Source: Seriola aureovittata (taxonomy: Eukaryota; Chordata; Actinopteri; Carangiformes; Carangidae). Taken from it: 64,000 bases of DNA. Each line of letters opens with the position of its first letter. Within the stretch, counting starts at the first letter, position 1. The notes under the pieces were generated by a model. The model was not told where the DNA came from. It searched no databases and was given only the letters and a program-made list of their open reading frames with translations. Positions 23,501 through 34,116 of this stretch are shown piece by piece. The stretch covers positions 14,078,501 to 14,142,500 of the forward strand of contig NC_079382.1 of NCBI RefSeq assembly GCF_021018895.1, in the 5' to 3' direction. A program made the translations under genes and the position numbers.

Positions 23501-24615
23501 TTAACAAATGCACCTTGTGTTATTAGCATTTTATTGTTCGCAATAATAAACACGGTTATCTAATAATAATCACTTTGCTTTGTGTCATACATTCAGTAAC
23601 TATACACTTTTTAGTTTTTCATTCATATACCGTGTTTTCTCCATTGATCCAGACTTTCATCAATATTTTTTTCCTGACTTACCATCTGTGTATCCCTCTA
23701 CAGGAGGTAATGTGGTGAGAGATCCAGCCCTGAGGAGCCGTGCCCGTGCCCCTGCCAGCCCCCTCTTCACTTCCAGTGGGTCAGCGGGGGGTTTGGGAAA
23801 GGCTTTGAATGCATCTTCAGCATCACATGGGACTGGAAACTTTGGCTTCTGGTGCAGCACAAACATATCAGCGGCATGATGGTGTGAACAATTAGCCAGA
23901 GCTTTGATCCACCAATGAAAATACGTGGATCCAGAAAGAGATCATATTGCTATTGTTACTCATTTATTGTTATCTTTTATTTCATATATTAACATTGTAA
24001 TCCCATTTACTAAAACCAAGTTTTTATCTTGGTTATAAAAACACCAATGCTGATGCTAAACTTGCATACAGAGGTGTACACACAGCTTCCATTTGCTGCT
24101 TTTTTCAGTGCATTTGAATTCAGTTTTCATGGTAACACTCAGAATATTATAATATTAATCTTAATATAAATTTTTGCTTAGATTATGACACATAGTGTGC
24201 GCCTATGTGTGAGGGAACTTACGTGGTTCAGTGGAGAGAGGCGAGTCCCTGAACCTGGCCTTGAATCAGGTGCATCAAAATTTTGAGCATGAAGACTGTA
24301 ACATGAAAAAATGGATGATTACTTTTACAGGCTAGATGTGACCAACAGTTGATCTCAGAAGGTGATAAACTGAAAAAGGGTTGAGTATATGACTAACCTA
24401 AAGGTAGATGGAGGTCTGTTGTCACGATCGGCTCGGACAGAGCTCTTTCCAAAAAGTTGCCTGTGTCCATCTCTGGGAGTAAATGGTCGCTGGGTGGACT
24501 GAACTCGCAGAGACTGTCTGGCTTCACTGACAATTTCTGCACTTGTTTTCCTCAAAGTGTTGCGTTGTGGAATGAAGGGGCTGCAATTCTCATGTTTCCT
24601 CTCCATAGAGGCCAT
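8299..24615 (-). CDS. armc2: Armadillo repeat containing 2, complete CDS in fifteen exons
   Basis: Exons in transcript order: 24615-24398, 24295-24223, 23848-23683, 18683-18576, 17715-17531, 17335-17233, 17088-16874, 16216-16071, 14739-14640, 13129-12799, 11045-10923, 10744-10631, 10208-10076, 8843-8689, 8432-8299. They total 2304 bases with matching phases at every junction: 767 residues plus TGA. The N-terminus has the family's KTSAEIVSEAR...QRPFTP, PPSTFSL, SRPGSGTRLSPL and AFPKPP segments. From about residue 190 onward there are armadillo-type helices (for example GNLTAKSDEAR, LVRVLANMCIHP, INNLSFYQ, RVYGNLSQ, FSACGVLTNLALDP). ARMC2 is required for sperm flagella and acts in intraflagellar transport of radial spokes in algae. 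The protein is shorter than the human one (about 870), so a variable N-terminal exon may be missing. The start at 24615 follows an in-frame TAA; the ATG at 24606 is an alternative. Confidence 0.93.
8851..9063. repeat. (CA)n at 8851-8870 and (GT)n at 8973-9063
   Basis: Two oppositely oriented CA/GT arrays in an armc2 intron. The first directly abuts an armc2 acceptor (AG at 8845-8844), so on the transcript strand a UG repeat occupies most of the normal pyrimidine-tract position. Confidence 0.9.
9335..9378. repeat. Fragment of a dispersed fish repeat
   Basis: The phrase GGCATTTTGGGAAATACACT resembles the end of a dispersed element seen again, in inverted orientation, near 30690-30845. Assignment is from memory of fish genomes and the class is not determined. 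Confidence 0.4.
9620..9806 (-). mobile_element. tRNA-derived SINE
   Basis: Read on -, the element starts with a tRNA-like head: an A-box-like GGCTCAGGGGGTAGAGTGGG and, about 30 bases on, a B-box-like GGTTCAATCCC. A tail with CATTGGTGTATGAATGTGTG follows. This is a common bony-fish SINE layout and it is an old copy. It lies in an armc2 intron. The boundaries are approximate. Confidence 0.65.
13410..13765. repeat. Dispersed fish repeat with AATCGATT-type ends
   Basis: Starts near GCAGCAACTAACAATTGATT and runs through CAGAGCCCAAGTTGACATC, CAGTCCAAAATCTAAAGATA and TTTTCTGTTGATCGACT. Shorter related pieces occur near 24950-25085, 28795-28925 and 31765-31935. I recognise it as an abundant bony-fish interspersed element. 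It may be a non-autonomous DNA transposon, but I cannot name the family. Confidence 0.6.
14150..14203. repeat. (GT)n microsatellite
   Basis: About 27 GT units in an armc2 intron, with a (CA)n array in inverse orientation about 200 bases away (14401-14428). Confidence 0.95.
14401..14428. repeat. (CA)n microsatellite
   Basis: Fourteen CA units. It forms an inverted pair with the GT array at 14150-14203. Confidence 0.95.
15274..15785 (-). mobile_element. Truncated Tc1/mariner-type transposon
   Basis: The left end begins at a TA (TACAGTGGGAAGAAAAAGTA), the form typical of fish Tc1-like inverted repeats. A related internal repeat (GTGGAAAAAGTAAGTGAGCC) occurs near 15461. On -, a short reading frame contains WPSQSPDLNPIEMLCSDLK, which matches the C-terminal DDE-transposase signature WPxxSPDLNPIE. 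Similarity ends near 15785, so half of the element including the other terminal repeat is gone. It lies in an armc2 intron and is not functional. Confidence 0.8.
16071..16216 (-). CDS. armc2: armc2 exon 8, lacking any ATG
   Basis: This 146-base exon is bounded by an acceptor ending CCCTGTAG and a donor CAG|GTATCA. It translates through LTATLRNLADHP, LSELCLVL and DICTNISRIYS. Without it, exon 7 (phase 0 end) and exon 9 (which needs two preceding bases) do not join in frame. With it, the frame is restored and the expected armadillo helix appears before KLSSYSECR. Confidence 0.9.
17444..17520. repeat. (CA)38 microsatellite next to an armc2 splice donor
   Basis: The uninterrupted CA run ends 11 bases from the edge of armc2 exon 5 (17531). 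On the transcript strand it is a (UG)38 run starting at intron position +11, immediately after the donor GTGAGTCATC. Confidence 0.95.
18576..18683 (-). CDS. armc2: armc2 exon 4, small acidic exon
   Basis: This 108-base exon has an acceptor ending ACATTTCAG and a weak donor CCAG|GTTGTG. It encodes ...STEEDAESLVWNNTIGPLLQ..., which resembles the W-x(4)-P-x-L-x-x-LE segment that precedes the armadillo region in ARMC2. Phases fit both neighbours (1 base in, 1 base out). The non-consensus donor makes the exact 3' edge less certain than for the other exons. Confidence 0.75.
18684..20319. other. armc2 intron, no gene seen
   Basis: Part of the 5-kb armc2 intron between the exons ending at 18683 and 23683. 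It holds short TG/CA runs (18879-18903, 19767-19797) and an A run near 19371-19385. No convincing exon is found, but a poorly conserved armc2 exon could be missed. Confidence 0.5.
20332..20730 (-). mobile_element. Full-length tRNA-headed SINE with target-site duplication
   Basis: Read on -, the head GGGTGGCACAGTGGTGCAG and a B-box-like GGTTCTGGGTTTGAACCC lead into a body with CAGTCCAAAGACATGCAG and GATGGACTGGCGACCTGTCC, then a G15 run (20409-20423), ending in an (ATGG)n tail (20331-20370 on +). A 12-base direct repeat CCTAATCAGCTC flanks it (20320-20331 and 20731-20742). This supports insertion by target-primed reverse transcription. The tail resembles the GATG tails of RTE/Rex3-type LINEs, but the family is not named here. 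Confidence 0.8.
20743..23682. other. armc2 intron, remainder
   Basis: No coding exon is recognised. It contains a T20 run (22350-22369) and purine-rich stretches. Open frames here show no family resemblance. Confidence 0.5.
24223..24295 (-). CDS. armc2: armc2 exon 2, 73 bases
   Basis: Acceptor ATGTTACAG and donor CAC|GTAAGT. It encodes LHAQNFDAPDSRPGSGTRL followed by SPLNH, matching the conserved SRPISGTRLSPLE-type segment of vertebrate ARMC2. It joins exon 1 (ending PPSTF+S) and exon 3 (starting KPKFPV) in frame. Confidence 0.88.
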
Positions 24616-24949
24616 TTAGGCCTTTGTGACATTTGCCAAGACTGACTGCAAATGACTTCAGTGGTTTGACTTCATTATGCGAGTGGTTACGGCGTGTATC
24701 ACTGATAGGAAACATAAAAATTTGGAGCATGCCAGAATAGAAAATGAACAGTAGGTGTGAAATGCTTCTGACATTGCTATGAAAAACATCCAATATCCAA
24801 ATCCTTTACTTTAAAGGTAAAAACACCACAATGTATAATCAATCTTAAACAAAAATATGGAAGCATTATCAGCATGATGGTTTACTTGAACCATGATTTA
24901 CTTTAATCATAAATCTATTTGGGCTTTGGACTGCTGGTTGAATGAAACA

Positions 24950-25085
24950 ATTAATCTGAATATGTGAAATTGGGTTATTTGAAACTATAACAGACATTTT
25001 TCAATATTTTCTGACATTTTACTGACAAATCAATTAGTGATGATCAATTGCAAAAAAGATTAATCATTTCTTGCAGCCCTTACTG
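24950..25085. repeat. Fragment of dispersed AATCGATT-type repeat
   Basis: Contains TCAATATTTTCTGACATTTT and GATTAATCATTTCTTGCAGC, resembling the ends of the element at 13410-13765. It lies in the putative armc2 first intron. Confidence 0.45.
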
Positions 25086-25422
25086 TCAGATGAGTAGAGT
25101 TAATATACTCAGTTATTCACCACTGATGGCTAGATAGTATTTCTTTTTCCAATGGTCACACGCTTTTTGATGGGTACTAAAATGAGACCAACAGTGTGAC
25201 AGTCCAAAAACAGCTTTTTCTAGGCATGGAAAAGAGCCGCCTATGGTTTGTCACTTTGAATTAGAGTGCAAAAACGGACTATAATTTTGGCTCATGATTG
25301 AATTTACTGTAGTTAAAATGCAATAAAATGTAGATAACTTCACGTGGTAAATGATTAAATTTGGTGGATTTTACGACTTAAAATGTGAGTGAATGAGAAG
25401 TCCCTCTGCGCGTTCACGCTCC

Positions 25423-25436
25423 GTCTCCATGGTGAC
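25423..25436. promoter_or_regulatory. RFX X-box-like motif near the armc2 5' end
   Basis: GTCTCCATGGTGAC fits the ciliary X-box pattern RYYNYYATRRNRAC at every position. It lies about 250 bases inside the predicted first intron of armc2, a cilium/flagellum gene of the kind RFX factors control. Binding is inferred. Confidence 0.5.
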
Positions 25437-25685
25437 CAAATGCTGCGGTGGTAGCTAGGACAACAAACCCAATCAACTAAATAGTAACGTTATAGAAGGC
25501 GAGATAAAGTGTTTTTTTTTTTATCAACAACATGTAAGGACAGTTGTAAACGTCTGTTCTGTAGTAAGTGTACTCAACTCTTTCATGACCGGAAAAGGAG
25601 CTGAGAGACAGAAAGCGTTTTGAAAGGCAGGTATGAAAGCCTACCCACTAGTTAAACGAATCGTGAAGTAAACCAGAAAACTCAC

Positions 25686-25930
25686 CGATAACCGCCGTGA
25701 AACCTTGTGTAGGAAATAGTTTTGGACAGATGTCACTCCAACTCTTGAAGTAGCACTTTCACAAAAGAAATGGACAACTATTACAGCTGAAATTTGTTGA
25801 AAATTGTAAAGTTTTCGAGCTTGCAGCAAACTAGCTTGAGGAAGACGCGTGCACGAGCAGCGGCAGTCTTGCGCGCCTGTGACGCGCGTTCACCGGCTGT
25901 GGAGGGTGCAAACTTTCATCAGAGGACCGT
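25686..25930 (-). promoter_or_regulatory. armc2: armc2 5' end: putative non-coding first exon and promoter
   Basis: On the - strand a strong splice donor TCG|GTGAGT lies at 25686/25685, and a CpG-rich stretch (about 25840-25910, several CGCG) lies just upstream of it. A plausible acceptor ATTTGCAG at 24653-24646 would splice into the exon that carries the start codon, although its pyrimidine tract is poor. The transcription start is not determined. Confidence 0.45.
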
Positions 25931-28790
25931 GTGTTCATTCCCAGGTATTTTGTTGATTTAAACTGTGTTACAAATCGTCCTAATACAGGCACTGTATATT
26001 AACGATAACTAAGTTAAATAAAATGTAAATTAATTTGAAAAATTCAAGTGAGGGTTGAAAAAGTATATTTTTATTTTGTGGAGGTCGCTGACGAAATGGT
26101 GGGACACGTAAGGTGCATGTATACAAGTCTTCGTCCTCGATTGAGGTACTCTGGCATAGTTTAGTTTATTTGACATTAAGAGAAGGAAGGCATTCAATCA
26201 CACAAAACAACACAAATGTAAAGAAAGATACTTGCCCATATAACTGGCCTATTTTCATTGTAGATCTTGGTGTAAAGACAACATGCATCAATAAAATCAC
26301 TCACAAAATTATGATTACATACCAATTATAGCCAGAATAGTAAGCTTGCACTTCCAAGTTTCCCATAAGACATACAGTACTTTGACCATTCTAATGAAAT
26401 TAATTGTCAGTTTATTCTACACTGAAGAATACTTTAAATCCGAGACTAATCCTGGGCACTAAAATGTGGATATTTTATTGCATATCAAACCATGCGCATA
26501 TGCCCCAATTCAATCACATTACACCACTGAAATATTCATATCATGTTTGAAAAAGTGCAACTGTTTCCTTTCAGTAAACTATAAAGCCAAAATGTTGAAC
26601 AGTCAAACATGATGCTTTATAATGTACCTCCCCCACTGAGTGACATTCGTGGATCACTGACATACTATGAATTTATCTCACAATACTGAGAATGTTTAAA
26701 ATTTACTACATTATGTTGATATTAGAGAAACATAACATGTTCATTGATATAATTTGTTGATTGACAGGAAAAGGCATTTATTTATTTTTTCATGTTGGCA
26801 GCAATATGGTGTCATACAATTTAAAAGACTCCAAGACAAACAAACAGGTTATAGAGACCAGCACAGATTTGTGGTAAACACTGTAGCCAAAATTTGATAA
26901 AGCATGTCAACAAAAGTCACAAATCAGTATCACACTGAAGGAAGAAAACAAATAGCTCCAATAACAAAAGACAAAATTTAGCTCATTTAGAAATAATTGC
27001 TCATCATTACATTGCTGTTCAGTAGCAGCATGAAATCCAGCGTAACTGTCAGTAAGACTCATCAGTTTTGCCCTCTGAAAAGAATCTTACACACACTGAA
27101 GCATAGACATGACAAATTACTTCAGAGAGAAACAGTGAGAGATATCAAGCAAAGATATATTGTGTATCTTTGGTTGCTATTGACCCTACACTTCAAGGTT
27201 TATCAAGTTCAGAGTACTCTACTACTACTTTCAGACTACCCTTCAGCATTGATACCTTCAGTCACTGTAGTTGTTGTTTTCATGACCACGATGTAGTTGG
27301 GGGCAGCAGTCGTAGCTGTAGCTCTACTTCCACCTCTCCTCTAATTCATGTTAAAGACACATCAGGTCAGTCTCCATAATCCTGTGAGCCAGATGTCTTG
27401 TTCTCTTACGTTACAATATTATCTATCCAAGTTCATCATTAAAAATGAATTATACTCTCTGATTTTACAGATACAGACCAAAGTTTGATCAAGTACAATA
27501 TGACAAAGTTGTATATTCACTTTCATCAAATTGTTCTATTTTGGTTGTTTACATTCGGATTTGTCCGCCATTTTGTAGTCACACAAAGTATGACGTTTCA
27601 TAAAATGAGTGGACACAAAATGGCCGCAGACTTACGCTGTGTTCGTCAGCGAGTTTCACTCTGTAGTTGTGGTCCACTGCAAGTTGGTCTTTGATACAGC
27701 ATTCCTGCTCCGCAAGAAAGACCAATAGTTGGTTGCCCCCCTGACACATACTGTAGTTGCACAGGAAAACTGAAGACCTCCAGCTTTTACTTCCTCTGTC
27801 CATTCGATTTAACCCAGACATCCCTGCTCTCTTCAAGCTTCATGTACTGCAACTCAAGCGTCAGTGCAGCAAAGTAGTAGAATTTGATCGATATTCATGG
27901 ATAAACTCAGGGTTCAAGAGGAGTACATGATGCACAAGTTCAGTCATTCAACTCACGCTTCGCTCTGGGTCTCTTTAACCCGTCTAGATGGGTCGACCAC
28001 TCTAAACGCCAATCAGGTCTGTCTGGATTTGCACATTCGTCCACTCGTAAACCTTTTCCCCCTGCTTTTTATTTTTTACACTGTGAAATATACATCTGAA
28101 CCATCTTGTGAGTCTCTGGTTGGATTTAAATAGCCTTACATGCTTCAGTCTCTTGGATACAGTGAACCTGATTGGCCGAGAGTGCTTGCTGGGCATGCCC
28201 AATCACAGGGCATCACCATGGAGCTCAACAGCCAATGGGAGGAGGAAGATGGTCTCTGTGATTTCATTGTCACTAAGGGAGGGGGAAACATACTGCCAGG
28301 ACAGTTGGCACTAACATGTTAAGCAGTGGACTGTATAGTCAGAGTATATATGTGTGAGATAACCTGTGGAGCCAGATCAGGAGCGTTGCTGATGAGAGAA
28401 AAGCACAAGGCGGGTCTTAAAATGAATCTCCTTTCACCAGGAGCTACACAGTCCCATGCACACGAGCTCATACTACACCCACGTCACTGTTATCAGTTCT
28501 GCTCACGTCACAGGAATGAATGGGTTGATTTGTGAGAGCCATCGTCCTGTTTGAAGGTGGTGTGTCTCCTTGGCAACCAGCTCCATCTCTGGCCAGAAGC
28601 TTAGACTGACAGACAGCAGTCAGCTCTCAGGACAGGGGCTTCTTTACTTTCTCTTAATCACCATTCAGTCCTGGTTTGACTCTTACCACAGTGGTACCTC
28701 CTCCTCTCTCCCTCTGTCTTCATCTTTTCCTAACCCTATTTTGCCCCTTAGATAGTGTTTTCTGTCCTTCCTATTTTTTATATTTCTGTT
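25931..28790. other. Intergenic DNA between armc2 and foxo3, proximal part
   Basis: AT-rich single-copy-looking sequence without a supported gene. A small GC-richer patch at 28140-28290 has two CCAAT boxes (ATTGG near 28171, CCAAT at 28232-28236) and a palindrome GGGCATGCCC (28191-28200). No reading frame has a recognisable product. Confidence 0.5.
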
Positions 28791-28794
28791 TTTT

Positions 28795-28925
28795 AATCCT
28801 TATTTTTGCCACAAGTGAAAATGTTGAAAAATATATACAGCCAATTTCCCAGAGCCCAAGCTGATGTCATCAAATTACTTATTTTGTCTGAAAGACTGTC
28901 CCAAAATATTAATTTTCCTCTCATA
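28795..28925. repeat. Fragment of dispersed AATCGATT-type repeat
   Basis: Contains AATTTCCCAGAGCCCAAGCT and GTCATCAAATTACTTATTTTGTCTG in the same order as the element at 13410-13765. Diverged and truncated. Confidence 0.5.
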
Positions 28926-28998
28926 AAAGATGAAAAAGAAAAGGAAAAGAAAAAAATTCAGCATTTTTTAATGTAAACAATTACCACAATAGCTAGCA

Positions 28999-29019
28999 AC
29001 ACACACACAAACACAAACA

Positions 29020-29095
<76 letters not shown>
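28999..29095. repeat. (CA)n/(CAAA) microsatellite
   Basis: Nearly 100 bases of CA with a few ACAAAC interruptions at the start. Confidence 0.95.
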
Positions 29096-29098
<3 letters not shown>

Positions 29099-30689
29099 CT
29101 TTCCAAATGGGCTCATTGTCAGGTGTATCAAATGTACTTCTAATCAATCATACTTTGTAATTTGGCATTATTTACTGCATATCCTCTTGAAGTATATTCT
29201 TGAACACGAAAATAGTAGTTTACCAAAAAAAATTTAACATGAGTACCACTTATTGGCTTTTTATAGATCTCCATGACAACGAAGAAGAAAACTCCATCCA
29301 CTGTTGAACGCCATCGGATGTGATTGGAAACGCCATGGAATTTCCCGTAAGTTTTTCTTTTTTTCTGTCAAACTACTTGATATCAGTTTTTTGTCAGTCC
29401 CAAAAATTCTGCACTTTGAAAAATCACTGTTTAGGAATGATTTTATTTTCATATACACAGTAGGGGCTCCTGTATTGGACGGGACAGAGGTTATTCTGTT
29501 TTCCACCAGATGTCTTATCTTCTCATCAGTCAGCTTTTCCAGCAGTGACACAACAAACCGCCTGAGTAAAGTTTTTATGAGCCAGCAGGTTAACGTTAGA
29601 ACATGACAGAAATGAGCAGTGAGTCGCACTTGGGTTTTTCTCTTAGTCAGCAGACTGCCTGTTTCTGACAGACATGCGCGTGTGTGTGCTCTCCTAACTT
29701 TTCAGCACTGTTTCCTGTACAAGATTATAGATTCAGCTTTTGTACTTAGTCAGAAAATCTAAGATGAAATAGGTTGTTCAAAGGAAGTTTGTGATAAGGA
29801 GAGTTGTCTCACACAGAAGGACAGGAAAGAACATTGTGTATTCTGCATATTTTTTGCAGATGAAAGATGAAACAGTAACTTCTCTTTCTTGACAGCAAGC
29901 ACTTTTTTCACTTGATCAGTGGTGGCTGTCAGTTTAATTAGAGAAGGAAAGGCGAAAAAAAACCCCAGACTCACTTAATATTGTACAGTCAGTACATTTT
30001 ATCCATGCAATCATTTTCTTTGGCAGGAGTTTAAAAAAAAAAAAAAAAAAGTCAGGCAGTCCACATTTATGTCACAAGGTTTAAACGTATCTCCACGCTG
30101 TTCAGTCAAAGGCAGAAGTGGGCAGAAAGCCAGACTCTCCTGCTGTCTGTAAAGACTAAGAGTGAACCGCCACTGTACACAGACGTTCAAATAAAGCAGA
30201 CATTCCAGGCAGACAGTCGCCGTCTTATCATCTCTCTTTGTGTGCTTGGAAATGAAATCTCACATATGCACACACGCATATTACGCATAGATGAGCTTTT
30301 TAAGACCCTCACCCAGGCATTAAGAACACAAACACACTCGTGCTCCAACATATGGGCATGCAGGTGTACAGTACAGCAAAAAGACATCCCAATTTAAAAA
30401 TACAAGATGGTGTTATAATTCAATAACAATTAAGGGATTTTCCGTTCAAACTCTCTATTGCAATACTGATTATCCCATAAAATCTCTGTCATTTACTTTT
30501 TATCAACATCTAGGAGAGGGACCGTTTTTCACATTTAAGCTCTCAGCTTTACCAGGAGTAGTTTAGTGTGTTTTCTACCAATAAGTAAGCATTAAAAAGT
30601 AAGTAAGCAAGTTTTGGATGGAGTACATACCAAAGATGTCACCTAAATACAGAAAAAAAATCATGATGTTTTTAGGAAAACACTGTTTA
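29096..30689. other. Intergenic DNA, no gene seen
   Basis: An open frame on each strand near 29.3-29.6 kb has no recognisable family. An A18 run lies near 30033-30050. Confidence 0.45.
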
Positions 30690-30845
30690 CCCCTGTGACC
30701 AGTCTTTATGCTAAACTAAGCTAACTAGTCGGTAGCTGTATCTTTAATCTACAGAGAGTAAAGTGGTGTCAGTCTTCTCATCTAATTCTTAGAAAATAAG
30801 CAAATAAGCTTATTTCCCAAAATGCTGAACTGTTTCTTTAAGATA
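30690..30845. repeat. Dispersed fish repeat
   Basis: GACCAGTCTTTATGCTAAACTAAGCTAAC ... GTGTCAGTCTTCTCATCTAA ... AAGCTTATTTCCCAAAATGC. I recognise this as a recurrent, diverged element of bony-fish genomes. Its outer end is the inverse of the fragment at 9335-9378. Confidence 0.5.
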
Positions 30846-31764
30846 TGTATTAAAACATTTAAATCTGGTATTATTGTTATTTTTTTTTATCTCAAAGAGG
30901 TTGTATTGAGGAGTACAATTTGATATAGGCCCAGAGAGAGACTGGTTTTTGTTTCCCCTGAGATTACCATCACCCTGACAGATCCCAGTGAGGCATATCC
31001 ATCTCTTTTTGAATGCTAATCAAAATGCAGGCGACTCAGCCCTATCTCGATGGAGCTTATGTCTGTTTCTATGAATAGATATGTGGGTGTGTGTCCTGAC
31101 CTGTCTGTGTGTTTCACCATGTTCCTCCTTTGCATCAGTCCTCTCAGCACTTTTCACCAAGGCCATCTGACCACACATAAACATCCCCAAAATCCACTGA
31201 CTCACTTGTTACTGGCTTGATAGTTATCAGTGTTTCTTAAAATGTATAAGTAGATGAAACAGATGAAATGTTAATGCAGAGTGTGTTCTGTCCTCGGCCC
31301 CCAACCCATGTTGTTTGGCCTTAAAAAAAGACAGATTCAGTTTAAATAGTGAACTTCACCGTCTGTGTTCAGTGCTCTCACAATAGGCTTTTCTCACAAG
31401 TACATGTGGGGGTTGGTGAAGGCCATCAGTGCCTGCCTCGCTCTTTTTCAGGCTTTGGTGTGTTTATCAGGGTCATACTTTTGTAGTGCCTGCGTCTGCG
31501 CCTGTGTCTTTTTGCGTATGTTCAACAATAACCAACCTTCTCCTTTTACTTGAATTTCTTTTGCTCATTTCTGTTGCACAACCAATGGTGCAATCACGCT
31601 TTTTTATTCGGAACAAAAGAATAGTTAGTTAGTTTTCGCTTTCGTAATCTCATGGCCATTCATCATGTTACAGGAAAAATGTTTCTGATATGCTGTTGAA
31701 ACGCTGGTCTTTTGTCGCTCATGAGTTGCTTTGATGATGTAAGATGAAGATGAGCTACATTTTT

Positions 31765-31935
31765 ACCTTAAACTGCTCAACATTTCACTCCCAAACCTGA
31801 AGATATCCAATTTATTATCTTATATGATACATAAAAGCAACAAATTCTCACAAAGTTTTTTGCCTAGAAAGAAGATACAATTTTTTTGTTGATCAGCTAA
31901 TTTGAATAAGTAACTAATTGTTTCAGCACAGCAAT
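31765..31935. repeat. Fragment of dispersed AATCGATT-type repeat
   Basis: Contains GATATCCAATTTATTATCTTATATGATA and TTGTTGATCAGCTAATTTGAATAAGTAACTAATTGTTTCAGCAC, the right-hand half of the element at 13410-13765. Confidence 0.5.
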
Positions 31936-32438
31936 TCATTTTTCTACATGCATTATACGTCAAAGGCAAGTGAGTTTGCTGTTTTTGTTTGAAGAAGCTG
32001 TTTTGTCATGAAGGACTCAAACAAAAACTGAATTTGCTGTCCAGTTGCCATTGATTCACCTGGCTAAATCTTCATAAACATTTACAATTTATTTCCACCT
32101 TCAGACATCTCTCCAAAACTCTTTTGCGTCTAAAAAAAGAAAAAAACAAAGTATTGTAATTCAGAGATGCAGCATGTCCTTTTAAGTAGCACACACTTGG
32201 GTTGAACTGTCATGGTTACATAATGTTCTGGAAATGCTAGGTTGTTACAGCTGCAGTTGTGGAGTGTTATGGAAAAATAAGAGACACATAGGTACATCAG
32301 TGCCTTAGGGCAACAACTGAGACAAATGCCAGTATAAAGTTGTCTTTCAGAACGTACTGGTGCATGCTGACAGGGGTGTGCAGCTCTGCTTATCACATGG
32401 GAAAACATCCCCCTTGACCTCTGCTCCACTCACACACA

Positions 32439-32475
<37 letters not shown>

Positions 32476-33273
32476 GCCGAGCCAAGTGGAACAGAAAACA
32501 GGAAAAAATACAGGACACAGTTGTCCCTGGCTCACACTGAGCATTCCCAGACAAACCACTTTTTTTTTTTTATACCAACAATAAACATCAAGTAAACACT
32601 GTCAAGAAATTAAAAACAATTGTATGAAAAAGAGACTGAACCCACATTGATGACCTGCTCTTGCTATTGCATGTCGTTCTGTTGGGCATTCTGTGGAGCT
32701 CTATAGTAACCTGCGCTAAATCACCATCATCGGTCAGGTCTTCTTGTCCTGCCGTCACCCCTCCCCCAGACCTCATATCCTTTGTTCCTCTTTGAGGATC
32801 ATCCATCGCTATTGGGTTGATATCTGCCAGTGAAGGAGCACACCATCATAACTGTCCTTCTACCAGCATTACAATAACACCTCCTGTCTTTTGTTCTCTC
32901 TGCCTTCTCCTGCTGTATTTCTCTCTTTCTTAAATCTTGTCATGATCTCCCAGTGATTAATGGCGATGGATTTCTCTGTGTCTGCACTCACTTGGATCTC
33001 GCACGCAACCCAACACACGAAAAAACAAAAACACACTCTCCAGATCAAACATTTAATCAGTTAAAAATCTGGTAAGATCTCTGAATGAGACATTTTCAGC
33101 AGCATTCGTTCACAAGTATAAATATTCACAAACATAAACAACAAAGTACTGCAGGTGTTTCTGGTTGAATTGTGTGCATGTATGAGTTTGCATATTTCGC
33201 TCTCATGCAAGGGGCTCTGCAGTCTTAATAAACAAAGTCAGAGACTGAAGCCACAAGTTTTACTGTACATGCG

Positions 33274-33274
<1 letters not shown>
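31936..33274. other. Intergenic DNA, no gene seen
   Basis: Includes a short (CA)n at about 32431-32471 and a T12 run near 32561. No exon is supported. Confidence 0.45.

Positions 33275-33320
<46 letters not shown>
33275..33320. repeat. (CA)n microsatellite
   Basis: About 23 CA units, followed by scattered ACAC-rich sequence to about 33390. Confidence 0.9.
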
Positions 33321-33323
<3 letters not shown>

Positions 33324-34061
33324 TATAGACACACAGCTGAACAAGTCAAAGACAGAACACACACACACTCATAAACACATATGTAACACAGATGGGTAGG
33401 AGGCCTTTAAGAGAGGGGTGAGGAAATTATTCGCTGTCACACAAGCATTAACACACAAATGTGCACACAGAGACTTGAGCATGCTGTCACACATACACAG
33501 AGGACAAAAAAAGCATAGGGACACAAGATGGACGGGACACATAATGCAAATTTAGGTCATTAGGGATCATTTTTCAAAGCATTTTGTCCGCAATTTCCAC
33601 ATTTGACCAGACTGAAAAGAGCCAAGTGGTGTCTGGTCTGTAAAGTGGCGTGTTGGTGTAGATTTACATTAATGTCAGATCCATGCAGGCGATTGCTTCT
33701 TGGACCATGTAGACATTTTTGGAAACTTTTCAGACACATAATAATGTTAAACAAGAATCCTCTATATCAGATTTATGTCACATTGGACGCTGACTTCACT
33801 GCCCTGTCGGCTCATTCTTTATGGTAAATTAGTTCCTCTTTGTCTCGACAGCCAACACACCATCACCACCATTACTTAACGCGTGGAGAAAACAGGGGAA
33901 GGACGGAGGGAGGGATGGAAGGAGGGAAAATGGAGACAGGGAGTAATGAAGCTATGTATGCGCTTTCCCTGGTGGTTTTAATGGTGAGTGCAGGCCATAA
34001 TTCACTCCAACGCACACGCGCGCAAGCACAAATGAACGCACACTCATACATGTGCGTGCAT

Positions 34062-34062
<1 letters not shown>

Positions 34063-34110
<48 letters not shown>
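34063..34110. repeat. (CA)24 microsatellite
   Basis: Uninterrupted CA array. A short (GT)n follows at about 34255-34271 in inverse orientation. Confidence 0.9.

Positions 34111-34116
<6 letters not shown>

Noticed and set aside
29261..29629. Overlapping open frames on both strands (122 and 100 codons)
   Set aside because: No recognisable family, no splice support, and both strands open in the same AT-rich stretch.
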